In this document: in pieces, positions 54,501 through 63,218 of the stretch
How positions within the stretch are numbered: the first letter of the stretch is position 1
Layout of the letters: each line of letters begins with the position of its first letter
Assembly: GCF_023380225.1 (NCBI RefSeq)
Contig: NZ_CP093362.1
Coordinates: forward strand, 992,001-1,056,000
DNA: 64,000 nucleotides
Direction: 5' to 3'
DNA from: Apilactobacillus apisilvae
GTDB lineage: Bacteria; Bacillota; Bacilli; Lactobacillales; Lactobacillaceae
Notes under the pieces: generated by a model
Told to the model about the DNA's origin: nothing
Database searches by the model: none
What the model saw: only the letters and a program-made list of their open reading frames with translations
Made by a program: the position numbers and the translations under genes

Positions 54501-54977
54501 ATCATGTTCTGCATAATTAGCAGTATAATCGCTAGATCCAAATCCATTTATTTTTGATCCACTAGTGCCATCCAGGTTAATATCGTTTTCTAAAACCACT
54601 TTATGAATATTAGATACAACTCCAGAAGAGTCATTATGACCATCAATGCCGTTGCCATAGCCTTGTTTAAAAATAGCGTTATAAAAACCTTCATAGTCAT
54701 AAACATATGCAGTAGTTCCTTTATAAATAGCACTAATTTTATTGTTGGAATTATAATCTGTACGATTACATAAACTGGTGTCCGTATTAATATCGCTGGG
54801 TTCTTTCCATCCATCATTCAATACTGGATTTTTATAACTATATCCAGATAAACCATTATTCCAAGATTGAAAGGGCTGACTGGAATTAATATCAGCTTTG
54901 ACAACGTTATTATTAAATATTAATATACCAATAAATATTAACATTATAGGTATACATATTTCCAAAATTTTTTTCAT
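51567..54977 (-). CDS. Very large secreted surface protein of the WxL locus
   Basis: 1136 residues. Signal peptide (KKILEICIPIMLIFIGILIFNNNVVKA), then a ~500-residue repetitive region rich in Asn, Ser, Tyr and Gly with many short beta-strand-like units (KIDNNVNIDLHPHG, VSGVGNEFNVSSDANNS), suggesting a right-handed beta-helix. Next comes a carboxypeptidase-like fold segment (KVTGKVIDDNGNPLKNSYINISL), then DUF11-like segments, and a C-terminus ending LLNWSVTYGIN, a W-x-V variant of the terminal WxL motif. No LPxTG. WxL domains bind peptidoglycan non-covalently, so this is probably a wall-held adhesin. GGGGC precedes ATG 54977. Confidence 0.75.
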   Translation of the reverse strand: MKKILEICIPIMLIFIGILIFNNNVVKADINSSQPFQSWNNGLSGYSYKNPVLNDGWKEPSDINTDTSLCNRTDYNSNNKISAIYKGTTAYVYDYEGFYNAIFKQGYGNGIDGHNDSSGVVSNIHKVVLENDINLDGTSGSKINGFGSSDYTANYAEHDKLVIDGYSNGNYHTLDMSKGDISIEALTSSEDWTIENMKILGYSYFGPISSYTPNGGTTLNYRNIDYYGAQLSWGSRQNNCKINIYGNVSVHSLDYYKDSSGQSQISEGQNQQNLQTGDIEFHKNSNYYGETYDGNCLELEGSCKIDNNVNIDLHPHGTYAEDAWFNSYGLYLYPGGNYKPEINFGSNDKFNIYCDSNNLTDSDGSSRIPEDPYNISIAIYANASSSVPANMYMNNGTNSKFNIYSNGQVKSQAALVYFSYVNANVSGVGNEFNVSSDANNSYIPSNGVVEFNGSGNNINVDNLGSFKLNIKNIPQTSTSNYQINSDSSTNINLDRPTDVEISNKTYNSNQNNHMFYSGTSNVSNNGYIYARNTRVTGWLGDNQTPSIDNQLVKSLFLPLRSDSSYGKSTIFVGGVRLYGSYFEVSDMVTKLDRQLVDSKSSDVYLKAQAKNYNSIKFTASPMATISYTNYNDYNKNNNKVTGKVIDDNGNPLKNSYINISLDNDKGKFIDPDTRPVNKNYNQYIASNEVLFSPVKQYMPSTSASTIIQDNGNTSNFYNNIAGTIGSTDGQFGLAHDYFYNRYNMGDANTLNQDITLYSRDGTTINKDSSKDEFYSGNVGDQGLQVGMEHYVAITDNNGNFSFNIPNVLWNEINNNNNNHKLNITPYYNFSPGNTKTVNLAYNPKLNINNKIKDITYSNADSSDGFSLSKVFQGGQGYSSQGDTLEFDSTINNTSDNSDISVNSSATYDQPLPNNIDVSTLKVSYDNNDFNVIHEPNVIKSNNGVKILKIPIKNLKSNSTLNLKVRGTLKNDNATVDNSDIRIKPKYNIDSTEYSGEADNVNEINFSDNQLNFTPISNIDYDYSSIVKDSLLLPTNSSTPVMSNVKNNMRGNSYADIQVQQPSEEFKDNSSSEIKGDLIYNGQNLNQSPVMLFSTDGNDNMYISNSTPLYLKPLQNYEGEGNDFYTLLNWSVTYGIN

Positions 54978-55106
54978 AGCAAAAGCCCCATATATTAGAT
55001 AATTATTTTGCTGTTATAACATTTACATTTTATATGTTATTCCAATAGACAAATACATTCAATACATATAATCAATATCCTCATCTTTTTTGATGAAGAT
55101 ATTTAA

Positions 55107-56084
55107 TTATTTTAAAAATTTTAGAATTAAATAACAAATTAATATAAACAATAAGAAAACGGAAATAAAACATGTATAAATAAACCAATTAATTGATTTA
55201 TCTGATTTATAAACACTCAAACTCTGGTAAGCATTATTGATTAAAACATTTTTATCAAACTCTTCACTTTGGCCCTTATTATTAGTAACTTTAACTATTA
55301 CTTTATATATATTAGGCTTTAGATTAAATAAATCTACATCATAATTACCAATAGAGTTAGGAGCTAAACTATATCTATTACTATTTTTACGGGCATATAT
55401 CTTGTTTTCTTTTCTTACCTGAACCGAAATTTTATAGTTATGCACAATTGATGGTTGATCATTATGCATCTTAATTTGAAGATTATTATTCTTAGCATCA
55501 ACTGATAACAAATTGATTTTTTTGATATTGTCAACAGGTGCATTTTGATTTAACAACACTGTCGTTGAATACTGGAGTCTATTTTTAATTGATGGATTAC
55601 CACTTTCAGTTATATTTTTATTACTAATACTAGTAATCCCACCCAAAATACTACCCTGAAATGGTTTGTCAGGAACTTTAATAGTAAATGATGTTTTTTT
55701 CATTTCATTTGGTTTTAAATTCACTTTATTGAAGCGATGTCTCAAAGTAATATTACTAAGTCTAGGAACACTGTCTTTTAATAAACCAAAAGGTTTAAAT
55801 AAATCATAACCAATATTACCATTATCATTGCTATATCCATCATTTAAGTAACTAGTAATGGTAGTATCTTGATTAGAAAAATTTGCTAGAATGATTGGAA
55901 GTTTTAATATTTCATTAGGCTTAACATTATATTTGAAATAACCAATTTTTTGCATAGCTTTAGGTAAATCTGGACGAGCTTGATAGTTCAAACTACTTGC
56001 GGCAAAAACATTTATATAATTAAAATTCATAATTAATAAAATTATAAATGATAAAGATAATAAAAATTTAATTAATAATTTCAT
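55107..56084 (-). CDS. WxL-interacting protein (DUF916/DUF3324), copy 2
   Basis: 325 residues: signal peptide (LIKFLLSLSFIILLIMNFNYINVFAA), DUF916 Ig-like domain (GYFKYNVKPNEILKLPIILANFSNQDTTI; FTIKVPDKPFQGSILGGITSI), DUF3324 domain and a C-terminal membrane helix (WFIYTCFISVFLLFILICYLILKFLK). These proteins sit in the membrane and bind WxL proteins and peptidoglycan. The ATG overlaps the stop of the upstream paralogue (TAATG), so the two are coupled. Confidence 0.88.
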   Translation of the reverse strand: MKLLIKFLLSLSFIILLIMNFNYINVFAASSLNYQARPDLPKAMQKIGYFKYNVKPNEILKLPIILANFSNQDTTITSYLNDGYSNDNGNIGYDLFKPFGLLKDSVPRLSNITLRHRFNKVNLKPNEMKKTSFTIKVPDKPFQGSILGGITSISNKNITESGNPSIKNRLQYSTTVLLNQNAPVDNIKKINLLSVDAKNNNLQIKMHNDQPSIVHNYKISVQVRKENKIYARKNSNRYSLAPNSIGNYDVDLFNLKPNIYKVIVKVTNNKGQSEEFDKNVLINNAYQSLSVYKSDKSINWFIYTCFISVFLLFILICYLILKFLK

Positions 56085-57139
56085 TATTTAAAATGACTCC
56101 CTGAACTTTCTCTAGATATAGTTGATTTATCATTACTTTGCGATAATAAATTTTTCTTATGTTTTTTATAAATAAGATAGCCGATAAACGAAACAATTAA
56201 TAATATTATAATAATAATAAACAACCAAAGCCATTGATTATTTTGAAAAATTGTTCCTAAATATTGCCCAACACTAACAGTAAAACTTTTTTGCAAAATC
56301 CATTTACCTTCAGGACTTTTTGCAATGATTTTAATATGATATGTACCTGGTTGTAAATTATCCTTATTGGGAATCGTATTAACATAATTAAAACTACTAT
56401 TAGGCGCTACACTATTATCATTATTATAACTATGAAAAATTAATTTATTATTGTCATCTTTAATGGTTGTATCCATTTTTAATTGATCAATCATAGCTGG
56501 TTGTTTGTTATATATTTTACTGGAAATAATTGGTGCTTTAAAAGACATGCCATTTGTAACGGTACCTAACTTTAATTCAGGCAATGATTTTTCTTTATTT
56601 TCACGCATAATAACTGGCATTGCATAAGTATACTTATTATTAATTGATGTTCCACTGTCATTATTATAAGAAGTTTGATTTGTATCAATGTAGAAACCAC
56701 CCATTAACAACCCCTTAAATTCTTTTTTAGGAATTTTAGCGGTAAAGGTTACTTTTGTTGGGGTATTAGGTTTAACATCCAATTTTATTTTTTTAGGAAA
56801 GAAAATATCACTGAATTTATACTTCAAAGAAGAATCATATTTATATTTGGACTGACTATAATCAATAGATGGTCCATTAGAAGTAATGGCCGTATTGGGA
56901 GAAATAGTTAACTTTTGTGATTGATTAGAAAGATTAATAATATTAAAAGAAAGTGTTTGAGTACTCCCAGGTGATACCATTGGGTATAAAATTCCATTTT
57001 TAGTTATTTGATTATTAGGATAGATTGGTTCCATTGCTAGTCCATTAACATCACTAGCTTGAGCTCTTTGAGCGCTTATAAATACAAAACTTAATAATAT
57101 CGCTATAGAATATAGGAATATTTTAAATTTTTTAGACAT
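56084..57139 (-). CDS. WxL-interacting protein (DUF916/DUF3324), copy 1
   Basis: 351 residues, same plan as the next gene: signal peptide ending QRAQASD, DUF916 (LYPMVSPGSTQTLSFNIINLSNQSQKL; VTFTAKIPKKEFKGLLMGGFYI), DUF3324 (PELKLGTVTNGMSFKAPIISSKIYNKQPAMI) and the membrane helix WLWLFIIIIILLIVSFIGYLIY with a basic tail. GGAGG eight bases before ATG 57139. Two WxLIPs in one locus are typical of csc-type clusters. Confidence 0.9.
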   Translation of the reverse strand: MSKKFKIFLYSIAILLSFVFISAQRAQASDVNGLAMEPIYPNNQITKNGILYPMVSPGSTQTLSFNIINLSNQSQKLTISPNTAITSNGPSIDYSQSKYKYDSSLKYKFSDIFFPKKIKLDVKPNTPTKVTFTAKIPKKEFKGLLMGGFYIDTNQTSYNNDSGTSINNKYTYAMPVIMRENKEKSLPELKLGTVTNGMSFKAPIISSKIYNKQPAMIDQLKMDTTIKDDNNKLIFHSYNNDNSVAPNSSFNYVNTIPNKDNLQPGTYHIKIIAKSPEGKWILQKSFTVSVGQYLGTIFQNNQWLWLFIIIIILLIVSFIGYLIYKKHKKNLLSQSNDKSTISRESSGSHFK

Positions 57140-57160
57140 ATAAATACCTCCACATAAAAT

Positions 57161-57188
57161 AATAAGAGAGCAATAATGCTCTCTTATT
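57161..57188 (-). terminator. Partial terminator/attenuator after the WxL gene
   Basis: AATAAGAGAGC / GCTCTCTTATT, 11-bp perfect stem, but followed on the minus strand by the broken T run ATTTTATG. It may let some transcription pass to the downstream genes, giving an excess of the small WxL protein. Confidence 0.65.
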
Positions 57189-57233
57189 AATTTTATTCAA
57201 TTATTAGTTATTTATCAAGAAAGAAAGAAATAA

Positions 57234-58148
57234 TTAATTACCATTTGGAGTATCAACATCACCATTAGCTGTTGGTGCCAAAGTCCATGTAATTGGTGCA
57301 GCATATTGTCCACCAGGAACATTTGTAGGTACTGTTAATGTACTCTTTTTATTAAAGTTAACATCAGTTGTACCACTACCTATTGTATTATTACTCAAAA
57401 CTAGTAAACTATTGTCTTTATTTTTAGAGGCTGAAACAATACCATTATTAGAACTACCATCTGACTTCAATGAACCATCATTGGTAACAGAAGCATTATT
57501 ATCATCTGACTTAGAAATTTGACCATTTAGATTTAAAGTGAAACCACTACCAGCGTTAGAAGATAAATTACCACTCATAGCTGCTCCCTTTTGATCTTTC
57601 ATACTATTGTCAGGACTATCACCATTAGAACTATTATAAGTGTTAAATTGACCTAAGTTAGCTGTAACAGCGTATCCACCACCCTGCTGATTGGAAGGAG
57701 CTCCACCTTGAGTTCTAGCATCCAAAACTTCTAGATTTTCAGGTTCTCGATCGTTATTCCAAAATGTATCAGTATTTAATACATTATGATTATCAATCAC
57801 TGAATTGGAAATATGTGATTTAGTATTAGTAGCGCTAACATCTTGGAATCCCAAACTAGGAACTGTTTCTAGAACTAAATAACCTTGGACTACTTTAATG
57901 TGTGCATCTGAATTAGAAGTTCCACTTCCATAAGTATTACTTCCAGTACCTTGAGTCGAACTAATACCATTACTAAAGCTACCATTATTTACATTTTTAC
58001 CACTTTCATCAATATTTACAGGACCATTACCTGATGTATCCTTACCAGTATAATCATCAGCAAAAGCTGTAATACCACTAGCAGATGAGGCTGATAGTAA
58101 TGCAACACCTGCGAAAACCGTTAACATTGTCTTTTTATCAAAGAACAT
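57234..58148 (-). CDS. WxL-domain cell-surface protein
   Basis: 304 residues. Signal peptide (MLTVFAGVALLSASSASGITAFA), a Gly/Asn/Ser-rich linker, then a ~190-residue WxL domain (LVLETVPSLGFQDVSAT onward) that ends with the terminal WxL motif AAPITWTLAPTANG. The first WxL motif is replaced: the aligned stretch reads GGYAVTANLGQF with Tyr for Trp. I take ATG 58148, nine bases after AAGGGG, over a TTG three codons upstream. First gene of the leftward WxL locus; the 58.3-kb IS is only ~147 bases upstream. Confidence 0.88.
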   Translation of the reverse strand: MFFDKKTMLTVFAGVALLSASSASGITAFADDYTGKDTSGNGPVNIDESGKNVNNGSFSNGISSTQGTGSNTYGSGTSNSDAHIKVVQGYLVLETVPSLGFQDVSATNTKSHISNSVIDNHNVLNTDTFWNNDREPENLEVLDARTQGGAPSNQQGGGYAVTANLGQFNTYNSSNGDSPDNSMKDQKGAAMSGNLSSNAGSGFTLNLNGQISKSDDNNASVTNDGSLKSDGSSNNGIVSASKNKDNSLLVLSNNTIGSGTTDVNFNKKSTLTVPTNVPGGQYAAPITWTLAPTANGDVDTPNGN

Positions 58149-58339
58149 ATAAAACAACCCCTTTTAATTTAAATATGTAATTAGAGCTTGCAATTAAATG
58201 TATCCCTTCTTTATTACAAATATATTATAAAATTATAATTTTAATAAACAAAGAATTTGGCTTGGAAAATAAAAATTAAATTTTGTAGAGCATAGGGAAC
58301 TGCAACTATTATTTTGAACAAATAAATAAAAGCAGCTTT

Positions 58340-59191
58340 CTAATTATTTAATTGGGCAACTGATTTCCTGTACTCTACAGGTGATTTGTTGCTTAATTTT
58401 GTTAAAATTCGTTTATTATTCAAAAATTTGATATAATTATTCACACACTTAATAGTATCTGCTAAACCTTTAGGTTTAGCTTGTGTGTATATCATTTCAG
58501 TCTTTAGGTTGGAGTGAAATGATTCAATGATGGCGTTATCAGCTGGCGTCCCTTTACGGGACATACTTCTGATGGCGCCTTTTTTGCGTGCTAATTCAAA
58601 AAATTCACGCTAAGTATAAGTAGAACCCTGATCACTATGAATGATAGCACCACTTAAATAGCCTAATTGATTTAGTGTATCTAATGCCAATTGGGTATTT
58701 GGATGATTAGAAATTTTATGAGCAATAATTTCCGAATTAAAACTATCCATAATTGTAGAGAGGTACAAAATTTTATTTCCGCAAGGAATATAAGTGATAT
58801 TAGTGGTTAATTTACGATTTGGTAAACTAATGTTCCAATCACGATTAATTATATTATCAAATTGTTTGAACGGATTACCAGGTCGATGAGATCTTTTACG
58901 TTTAATACGACACCCCCAATTGTATTTAGCCATAATTCTTTGAACTTTACTAACACTGCATTTTAAGTGCTTATTAATTAGTGCATAAATTTTACGATAA
59001 CCATATAAAAACTTTGTTTTTATACATAGTTGTTGAATCTCCTGTTCAATCTGACTTAAATTAAAATGAGCTGCATGTGTTTTATGATAGTAATAGGTAC
59101 TTCTAGATATATTGAGATACTGACAAATCCTAACTAAAGGTATTTTGGATGTGAAAGTATCGATTAATTTAATAGTAGCTTGATTTACCAC
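58340..59191 (-). pseudogene. OrfB transposase with an in-frame TAG
   Basis: 852 bases, collinear with the intact orfB (19669-20520) but with TAG at 58612-58610 where the intact copy has TCA (Ser, in STYTSREFFEL). The stop falls after the second catalytic Asp (IIHSDQGSTYT) and before the catalytic Glu, so the product lacks a complete DDE site. There is no frameshift; a single codon separates it from function. Confidence 0.9.
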
Positions 59192-59490
59192 AGCCCTTCC
59201 ATGATTAAATATTTTTTTATAACTTCAAGTTCTTCCTTCATTTGTTTAATTTCCATATCTTTTCTGACGTCACTAGGTATTTCTAAATTGCCTTTATTAT
59301 ATTTATATTGTTTGCCAGGCTTTTGATTCAAACGATAATAATCACCATTTCTTACATATTTCCGCCATGTATAAATTAAGCCGTCACTCTTTAAACCAAG
59401 TATTTTACAAATCTTTCTACCAGGAACACCTTCATTAAGAAGCCGAACGGCTTCTAGTTTAGTTTCATATGAATATTTATTATTAGTCAT
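59185..59490 (-). CDS. IS3-family transposase OrfA
   Basis: 101 residues, differing from the 19.6-kb copy in two residues (GVPGRK for GIPGRK, LEIPS for LELPS). HTH intact. Because its orfB is stopped, it could at most make OrfA, which acts as a repressor or inhibitor in IS3 elements. Confidence 0.88.
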   Translation of the reverse strand: MTNNKYSYETKLEAVRLLNEGVPGRKICKILGLKSDGLIYTWRKYVRNGDYYRLNQKPGKQYKYNKGNLEIPSDVRKDMEIKQMKEELEVIKKYLIMEGLW

Positions 59491-59594
59491 ACAAAAAACA
59501 CCTCCGAATTATATTATTTTACCAAATTAAAATAATACTTTTATCGAAAGTGCTTTTATTTATCTGTTCAATATTATAACTTCAGTTCCATATT

Positions 59595-60038
59595 TTATCT
59601 TTTTATAATTTTAAAATTATCAACTTCAACAGTGGGCACTAAGAAATTATTTCGATATCTTTGAGTAACAACTAAATTAGTGGATCCTTTAATCGATAAT
59701 GGATTTAGTCTAAATATATCTTGTCCTTCATGTCTAAACTTATAGATATATTTTTTATCATAAACATAATCAACTTTTGAGCCTGATATTAAATTAATTG
59801 ATAACGGAATCGTGTTATCCGGGTTAGTATATAAAGATGAATGATTATTAACATAGTTGGAATTAAGTGAAACTATAAAAATTATAATTAAACCTAAAAT
59901 TAATCCAATAATTGGAACATACATTTTTTTTAAATAAAACTGCTTTTTAAGAATAAAGCTAATTAAAGTAAAAATCAGGACAATAATTGATAATAAAATT
60001 AAAAACATTCCTAAAACATTCATAATATTAAGTAACAT
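59595..60038 (-). CDS. Membrane protein of unknown function
   Basis: 147 residues: two N-terminal helices (MNVLGMFLILLSIIVLIFTLISFIL and YVPIIGLILGLIIIFIVSL) and a ~75-residue C-terminal domain, probably extracellular (VDYVYDKKYIYKFRHEGQDIFRL). It starts 14 bases after the stop of the MFS gene and is probably co-transcribed with it. The IS ends five bases past its stop codon. No family recognised. Confidence 0.65.
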   Translation of the reverse strand: MLLNIMNVLGMFLILLSIIVLIFTLISFILKKQFYLKKMYVPIIGLILGLIIIFIVSLNSNYVNNHSSLYTNPDNTIPLSINLISGSKVDYVYDKKYIYKFRHEGQDIFRLNPLSIKGSTNLVVTQRYRNNFLVPTVEVDNFKIIKR

Positions 60039-60052
60039 ATTAAAACCATCCT

Positions 60053-61231
60053 TTATTTAGAATATTTAGTTATTTTTTGTTTTTTTAATCTTACAATACA
60101 CTTTGTAATAATCACCAGAAATAAGCAAATCATTGCGCTAATCACAAATAATGAACGATATGATGTCATATCAATCACAATTCCACCAACTAATGGCCCA
60201 ATTGCCTTCCCAACTGAAGCCCAAGCATTAGTTAAGCCTTGATACTTGCCTTTGACTTCAATCGGTGTCAGTTCGTTAACTAATGCGGGAATTGAGGGAA
60301 TTACCGATGCCTCGCCTAAAGTTAAAACAGTCATCGAAATGACAAATCCTAAATAAGAGTGCATAAAAATTAAAGTGAAGAACGATAGTCCAATAAAGAA
60401 AATCCCAAAGTAAATTTGAAAATAAAGGCTATCATGATATTTAGATATCCAATTAATTAGTAATTGAAAAACTACTAATAAAAAGGCATTCAATGTCCAT
60501 AACAAACTATACATACTCATTGGAATGCCCATTCCAGTAATATAGACTGACATATTTGATACCCATTGTTCATAAACAATCCAAATAACCGCTAAGCTAA
60601 CAAAAAAAGTCATAATGATTGTTAGTTTTGGTTTAGGTAACTTAACCTTTTTGACCTTTATTTGAGCTTTCGATGGATGAATTGAATCAGGCTTATTATA
60701 AGTAAAAATTGCATTAATGCCATATATGATTAGAATCACTGTCGAAAGTAGAAAAACTGAGCTAATTCCAATTGGATATAAAAGCCCCACTGCCATCGTC
60801 CCAAAAACGACGCCCACATTTTGGGCCAAGTACAGCATATTAAAAATATAGCGACCAGATTTTAATTTAACGGTCGTGCCCAGTGAATTAATCATCGTTA
60901 GATTCCACCCAGTGGCAAAACCAAATAACACTAAACCAATTGGATAAGCTGGCCAACCATTAAAGAGAATTAGGCCTGCTGAAACTACTATTGAAAAAAT
61001 AATCCCCAAAATAGTTAATATGTATCGATTATGGCGATCAAACAATTTACCACCGATATAATTACCAAATACATTAGAAGCTGAATACATAAACAGAATA
61101 ATTCCCACTTCAGTTAAACTTTTACCAAGGGCATTATGCATGTAAACAGTCGTTAAGGGCCAAACTGTACTAACTGCAATATTATTAATTAACGAACCTA
61201 AAAACAACCAATGTAATTTTATTTCTCGCAT
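60053..61231 (-). CDS. MFS transporter, multidrug-efflux-like
   Basis: 392 residues with 12 helices in two halves. Motif A is visible as GNYIGGKLFDRHNRYILTIL between helices 2 and 3 (GxxxxDrxxrr), and again as ELTPIEVKGKYQGLTNAWASVGKAIGPLVGG in the second half. Likely a proton-driven exporter; substrate unknown. I choose ATG 61231, preceded by GAAGGTGAT, rather than 61264. Confidence 0.88.
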   Translation of the reverse strand: MREIKLHWLFLGSLINNIAVSTVWPLTTVYMHNALGKSLTEVGIILFMYSASNVFGNYIGGKLFDRHNRYILTILGIIFSIVVSAGLILFNGWPAYPIGLVLFGFATGWNLTMINSLGTTVKLKSGRYIFNMLYLAQNVGVVFGTMAVGLLYPIGISSVFLLSTVILIIYGINAIFTYNKPDSIHPSKAQIKVKKVKLPKPKLTIIMTFFVSLAVIWIVYEQWVSNMSVYITGMGIPMSMYSLLWTLNAFLLVVFQLLINWISKYHDSLYFQIYFGIFFIGLSFFTLIFMHSYLGFVISMTVLTLGEASVIPSIPALVNELTPIEVKGKYQGLTNAWASVGKAIGPLVGGIVIDMTSYRSLFVISAMICLFLVIITKCIVRLKKQKITKYSK

Positions 61232-61269
61232 TGCATCACCTTCATTTCTTTTATTTATACTCATTATAC

Positions 61270-61303
61270 AAAAAATCCTTAGCTAAAATAGCTAAGGATT
61301 TAA
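61270..61303 (-). terminator. Terminator of dnaB
   Basis: AAATCCTTAGCTA / TAGCTAAGGATTT, 13-bp perfect stem with a 3-4-base loop and TTTT on the minus strand, two bases after the dnaB stop. Confidence 0.85.
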
Positions 61304-61305
61304 TT

Positions 61306-62673
61306 TTATTCATCTTGATTATACGCAATTGACGAAAACTTATTATGCGACTTAATGAAAAGTAGCTTAACCGTTCCACGTGGACCAGAACGATTTTTTT
61401 CAACAATTACTTCAACTTCACCAACATCACTGTCTTCTTGATCATCATCGTCGTCATCTTCGCGTTCGTAATAGTCATCACGATATAAAAATGCAACAAT
61501 ATCAGCATCTTGTTCGATTGAACCAGATTCACGAATATCAGATAATACTGGGCGTTTGTCTTGGCGTTGTTCAACCCCACGAGAAAGTTGAGATAGCGCA
61601 ATTACTGGCACTCCTAATTCCTTCGCAATTTTCTTCAATTGTCGAGAAATATAAGATACTTCTTGTTGACGATTTTCTTTATTTCCACCATCAATTAATT
61701 GAAGATAATCCACTACAATCAAACCAAGATTACCAGTATCTTTAGCTAAACGACGGGCCTTAGCGCGAATTTCAGAAATTTTAGTTCCAGCCGTATCATC
61801 GATATAAATACTAGCATTGGCTAAACTTCCCATCGCAATCATCATGTTGTTCCATTCCTCATCTGATAATTGACCAGTTCGCAAATGATTGGCATCAATA
61901 CTACCTTCAGCACAAATCATCCGATTAACTAGTGATTCAGCACTCATTTCCAAACTGAAAATGGCAACTGTCTTGTCAGTTTTAGTTCCAACATTTTGTG
62001 CCAAATTCAATGCGAAAGCTGTTTTACCAACAGCTGGACGAGCAGCTAAGATAATTAATTCATCTTCATGTAAACCAGTCGTCATCTTATCCAAAGCAGG
62101 ATATCCAGTCGATAAACCAGTTACATCTGAAGTACTTTCTGATAAATCTTCAATATTGTTTAAAGCATTTTTTAAAACTTCACCAATTTCTTGAAAACCG
62201 GTATTATTCCGATCTTCAGAAACATTCAAAATTGACCGTTCAGCTTCATCCAATAAATCATCGATATTATCATTATTATTGTAACTTTCCGTTACGATGT
62301 TAGTGGCGGTTTTAATTAAGCGTCTTGCGACTGATTTTTTACGAACGTTTTTAGCATAGTACATTGCGTTCGCAGCGGTGGGCGTTGAAGAAGCGAGCTC
62401 TGCTAAGTAGGCAATTCCACCAGCATCCTCTAACTTCTTTTGACCATCCAATTCAGATCTCAACGTCGATGCATCGACCGGTTGATCTTCGTCTGATAAC
62501 TTCACCATTGCTGCATAAATCAATTGATGCGCATGATGATAAAAATCAGCCGGCTCTAAATACTCCTGTGATTCTGCTAATTGATCATTATCTAGTAAAA
62601 TCGCACCCAAGACCGCTTTTTCAGCTTGCACGTCTTGCGGAGGAGTTTGGGTATTTAAATAATCATTACTCAT
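61306..62673 (-). CDS. dnaB: Replicative DNA helicase DnaB
   Basis: 455 residues: DnaB N-terminal domain (TPPQDVQAEKAVLGAILLDNDQL), linker, and RecA-like motor with Walker A LAARPAVGKTAFALN, Walker B GLIVVDYLQLIDGG, PVIALSQLSRGVEQR and SDIRESGSIEQDADIVAFLYRDDYY. The acidic insert EREDDDDDDQEDSD near the C-terminus is a local feature. Hexameric helicase at the replication fork. Third in the conserved gdpP-rplI-dnaB order. ATG 62673 with GAGGA upstream. Confidence 0.98.
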   Translation of the reverse strand: MSNDYLNTQTPPQDVQAEKAVLGAILLDNDQLAESQEYLEPADFYHHAHQLIYAAMVKLSDEDQPVDASTLRSELDGQKKLEDAGGIAYLAELASSTPTAANAMYYAKNVRKKSVARRLIKTATNIVTESYNNNDNIDDLLDEAERSILNVSEDRNNTGFQEIGEVLKNALNNIEDLSESTSDVTGLSTGYPALDKMTTGLHEDELIILAARPAVGKTAFALNLAQNVGTKTDKTVAIFSLEMSAESLVNRMICAEGSIDANHLRTGQLSDEEWNNMMIAMGSLANASIYIDDTAGTKISEIRAKARRLAKDTGNLGLIVVDYLQLIDGGNKENRQQEVSYISRQLKKIAKELGVPVIALSQLSRGVEQRQDKRPVLSDIRESGSIEQDADIVAFLYRDDYYEREDDDDDDQEDSDVGEVEVIVEKNRSGPRGTVKLLFIKSHNKFSSIAYNQDE

Positions 62674-62703
62674 ATTAATCCTCTATATTAGAAATTCAGA
62701 GAA

Positions 62704-63156
62704 CTATTTTTCACTAACATGAACACGCATAGTTGCAGTTACTTGCTTGTGCAATTTAACTGGGATATTTGTGTATCCTAGTGACTTAATAGGTTCTTTT
62801 AGTTCGACCTTTCTTTTATCAATCTTAAGGTCGTGTTGCTTTTGCATTTCATTAACAATTTGTTTAGATGATACTGAACCAAATAAACGACCATCAGCAC
62901 CAACCTTAGCAGAAACTTCAACCGTATTTTTATCAGTTTCTAATTGTTTTTTTAAATCTTTAGCTTCAGCTAGTTCAGCATCTGCTTCTTTCTTTTCTGC
63001 TTTCTTTTCACCATTTAACTGACTAACAGCTGAGTTAGTAGCGGCTTTTGCTTTACCACGTTTAATCAAGAAGTTTTGTGCATATCCATCAGGTAAGTTT
63101 TTAATTTCTCCACGTTTACCTTTTCCGCGTACATCTTCTAAAAATATAACCTTCAT
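62704..63156 (-). CDS. rplI: 50S ribosomal protein bL9
   Basis: 150 residues. N-terminal [36 protein letters not shown] is the bL9 signature, followed by the long connecting helix and the C-terminal domain ([19 protein letters not shown]). Binds 23S rRNA at the base of the L1 stalk. GAGGAG precedes ATG 63156. Co-oriented with gdpP upstream and dnaB downstream. Confidence 0.98.
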   Translation of the reverse strand: MKVIFLEDVRGKGKRGEIKNLPDGYAQNFLIKRGKAKAATNSAVSQLNGEKKAEKKEADAELAEAKDLKKQLETDKNTVEVSAKVGADGRLFGSVSSKQIVNEMQKQHDLKIDKRKVELKEPIKSLGYTNIPVKLHKQVTATMRVHVSEK

Positions 63157-63218
63157 ACAATATCACTCCTCTTATTATTCTTCATACAATTATAAACTTA
63201 AATTATGATTTTTGAAAA

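Larger units (their letters stand above)
58296..59589 (-). mobile_element. IS3-family insertion sequence, mutated copy
   Basis: 1294 bp, the same length as the intact copy at 19.6 kb and highly similar, with GGAACTG... inverted repeats at both ends. ATA stands one base outside the left end (58292-58294) and directly outside the right end (59590-59592), a possible target duplication. Lies between the WxL promoter region and a small membrane protein gene, ending five bases from the latter's stop codon. Confidence 0.9.

Noticed and set aside
50822..59589. Composite transposon carrying the WxL genes
   Set aside because: Copy 2 has its own flanking duplication (TACC both sides), copy 3 possibly its own (ATA), and the outer flanks do not match each other, so movement as one unit is not supported.
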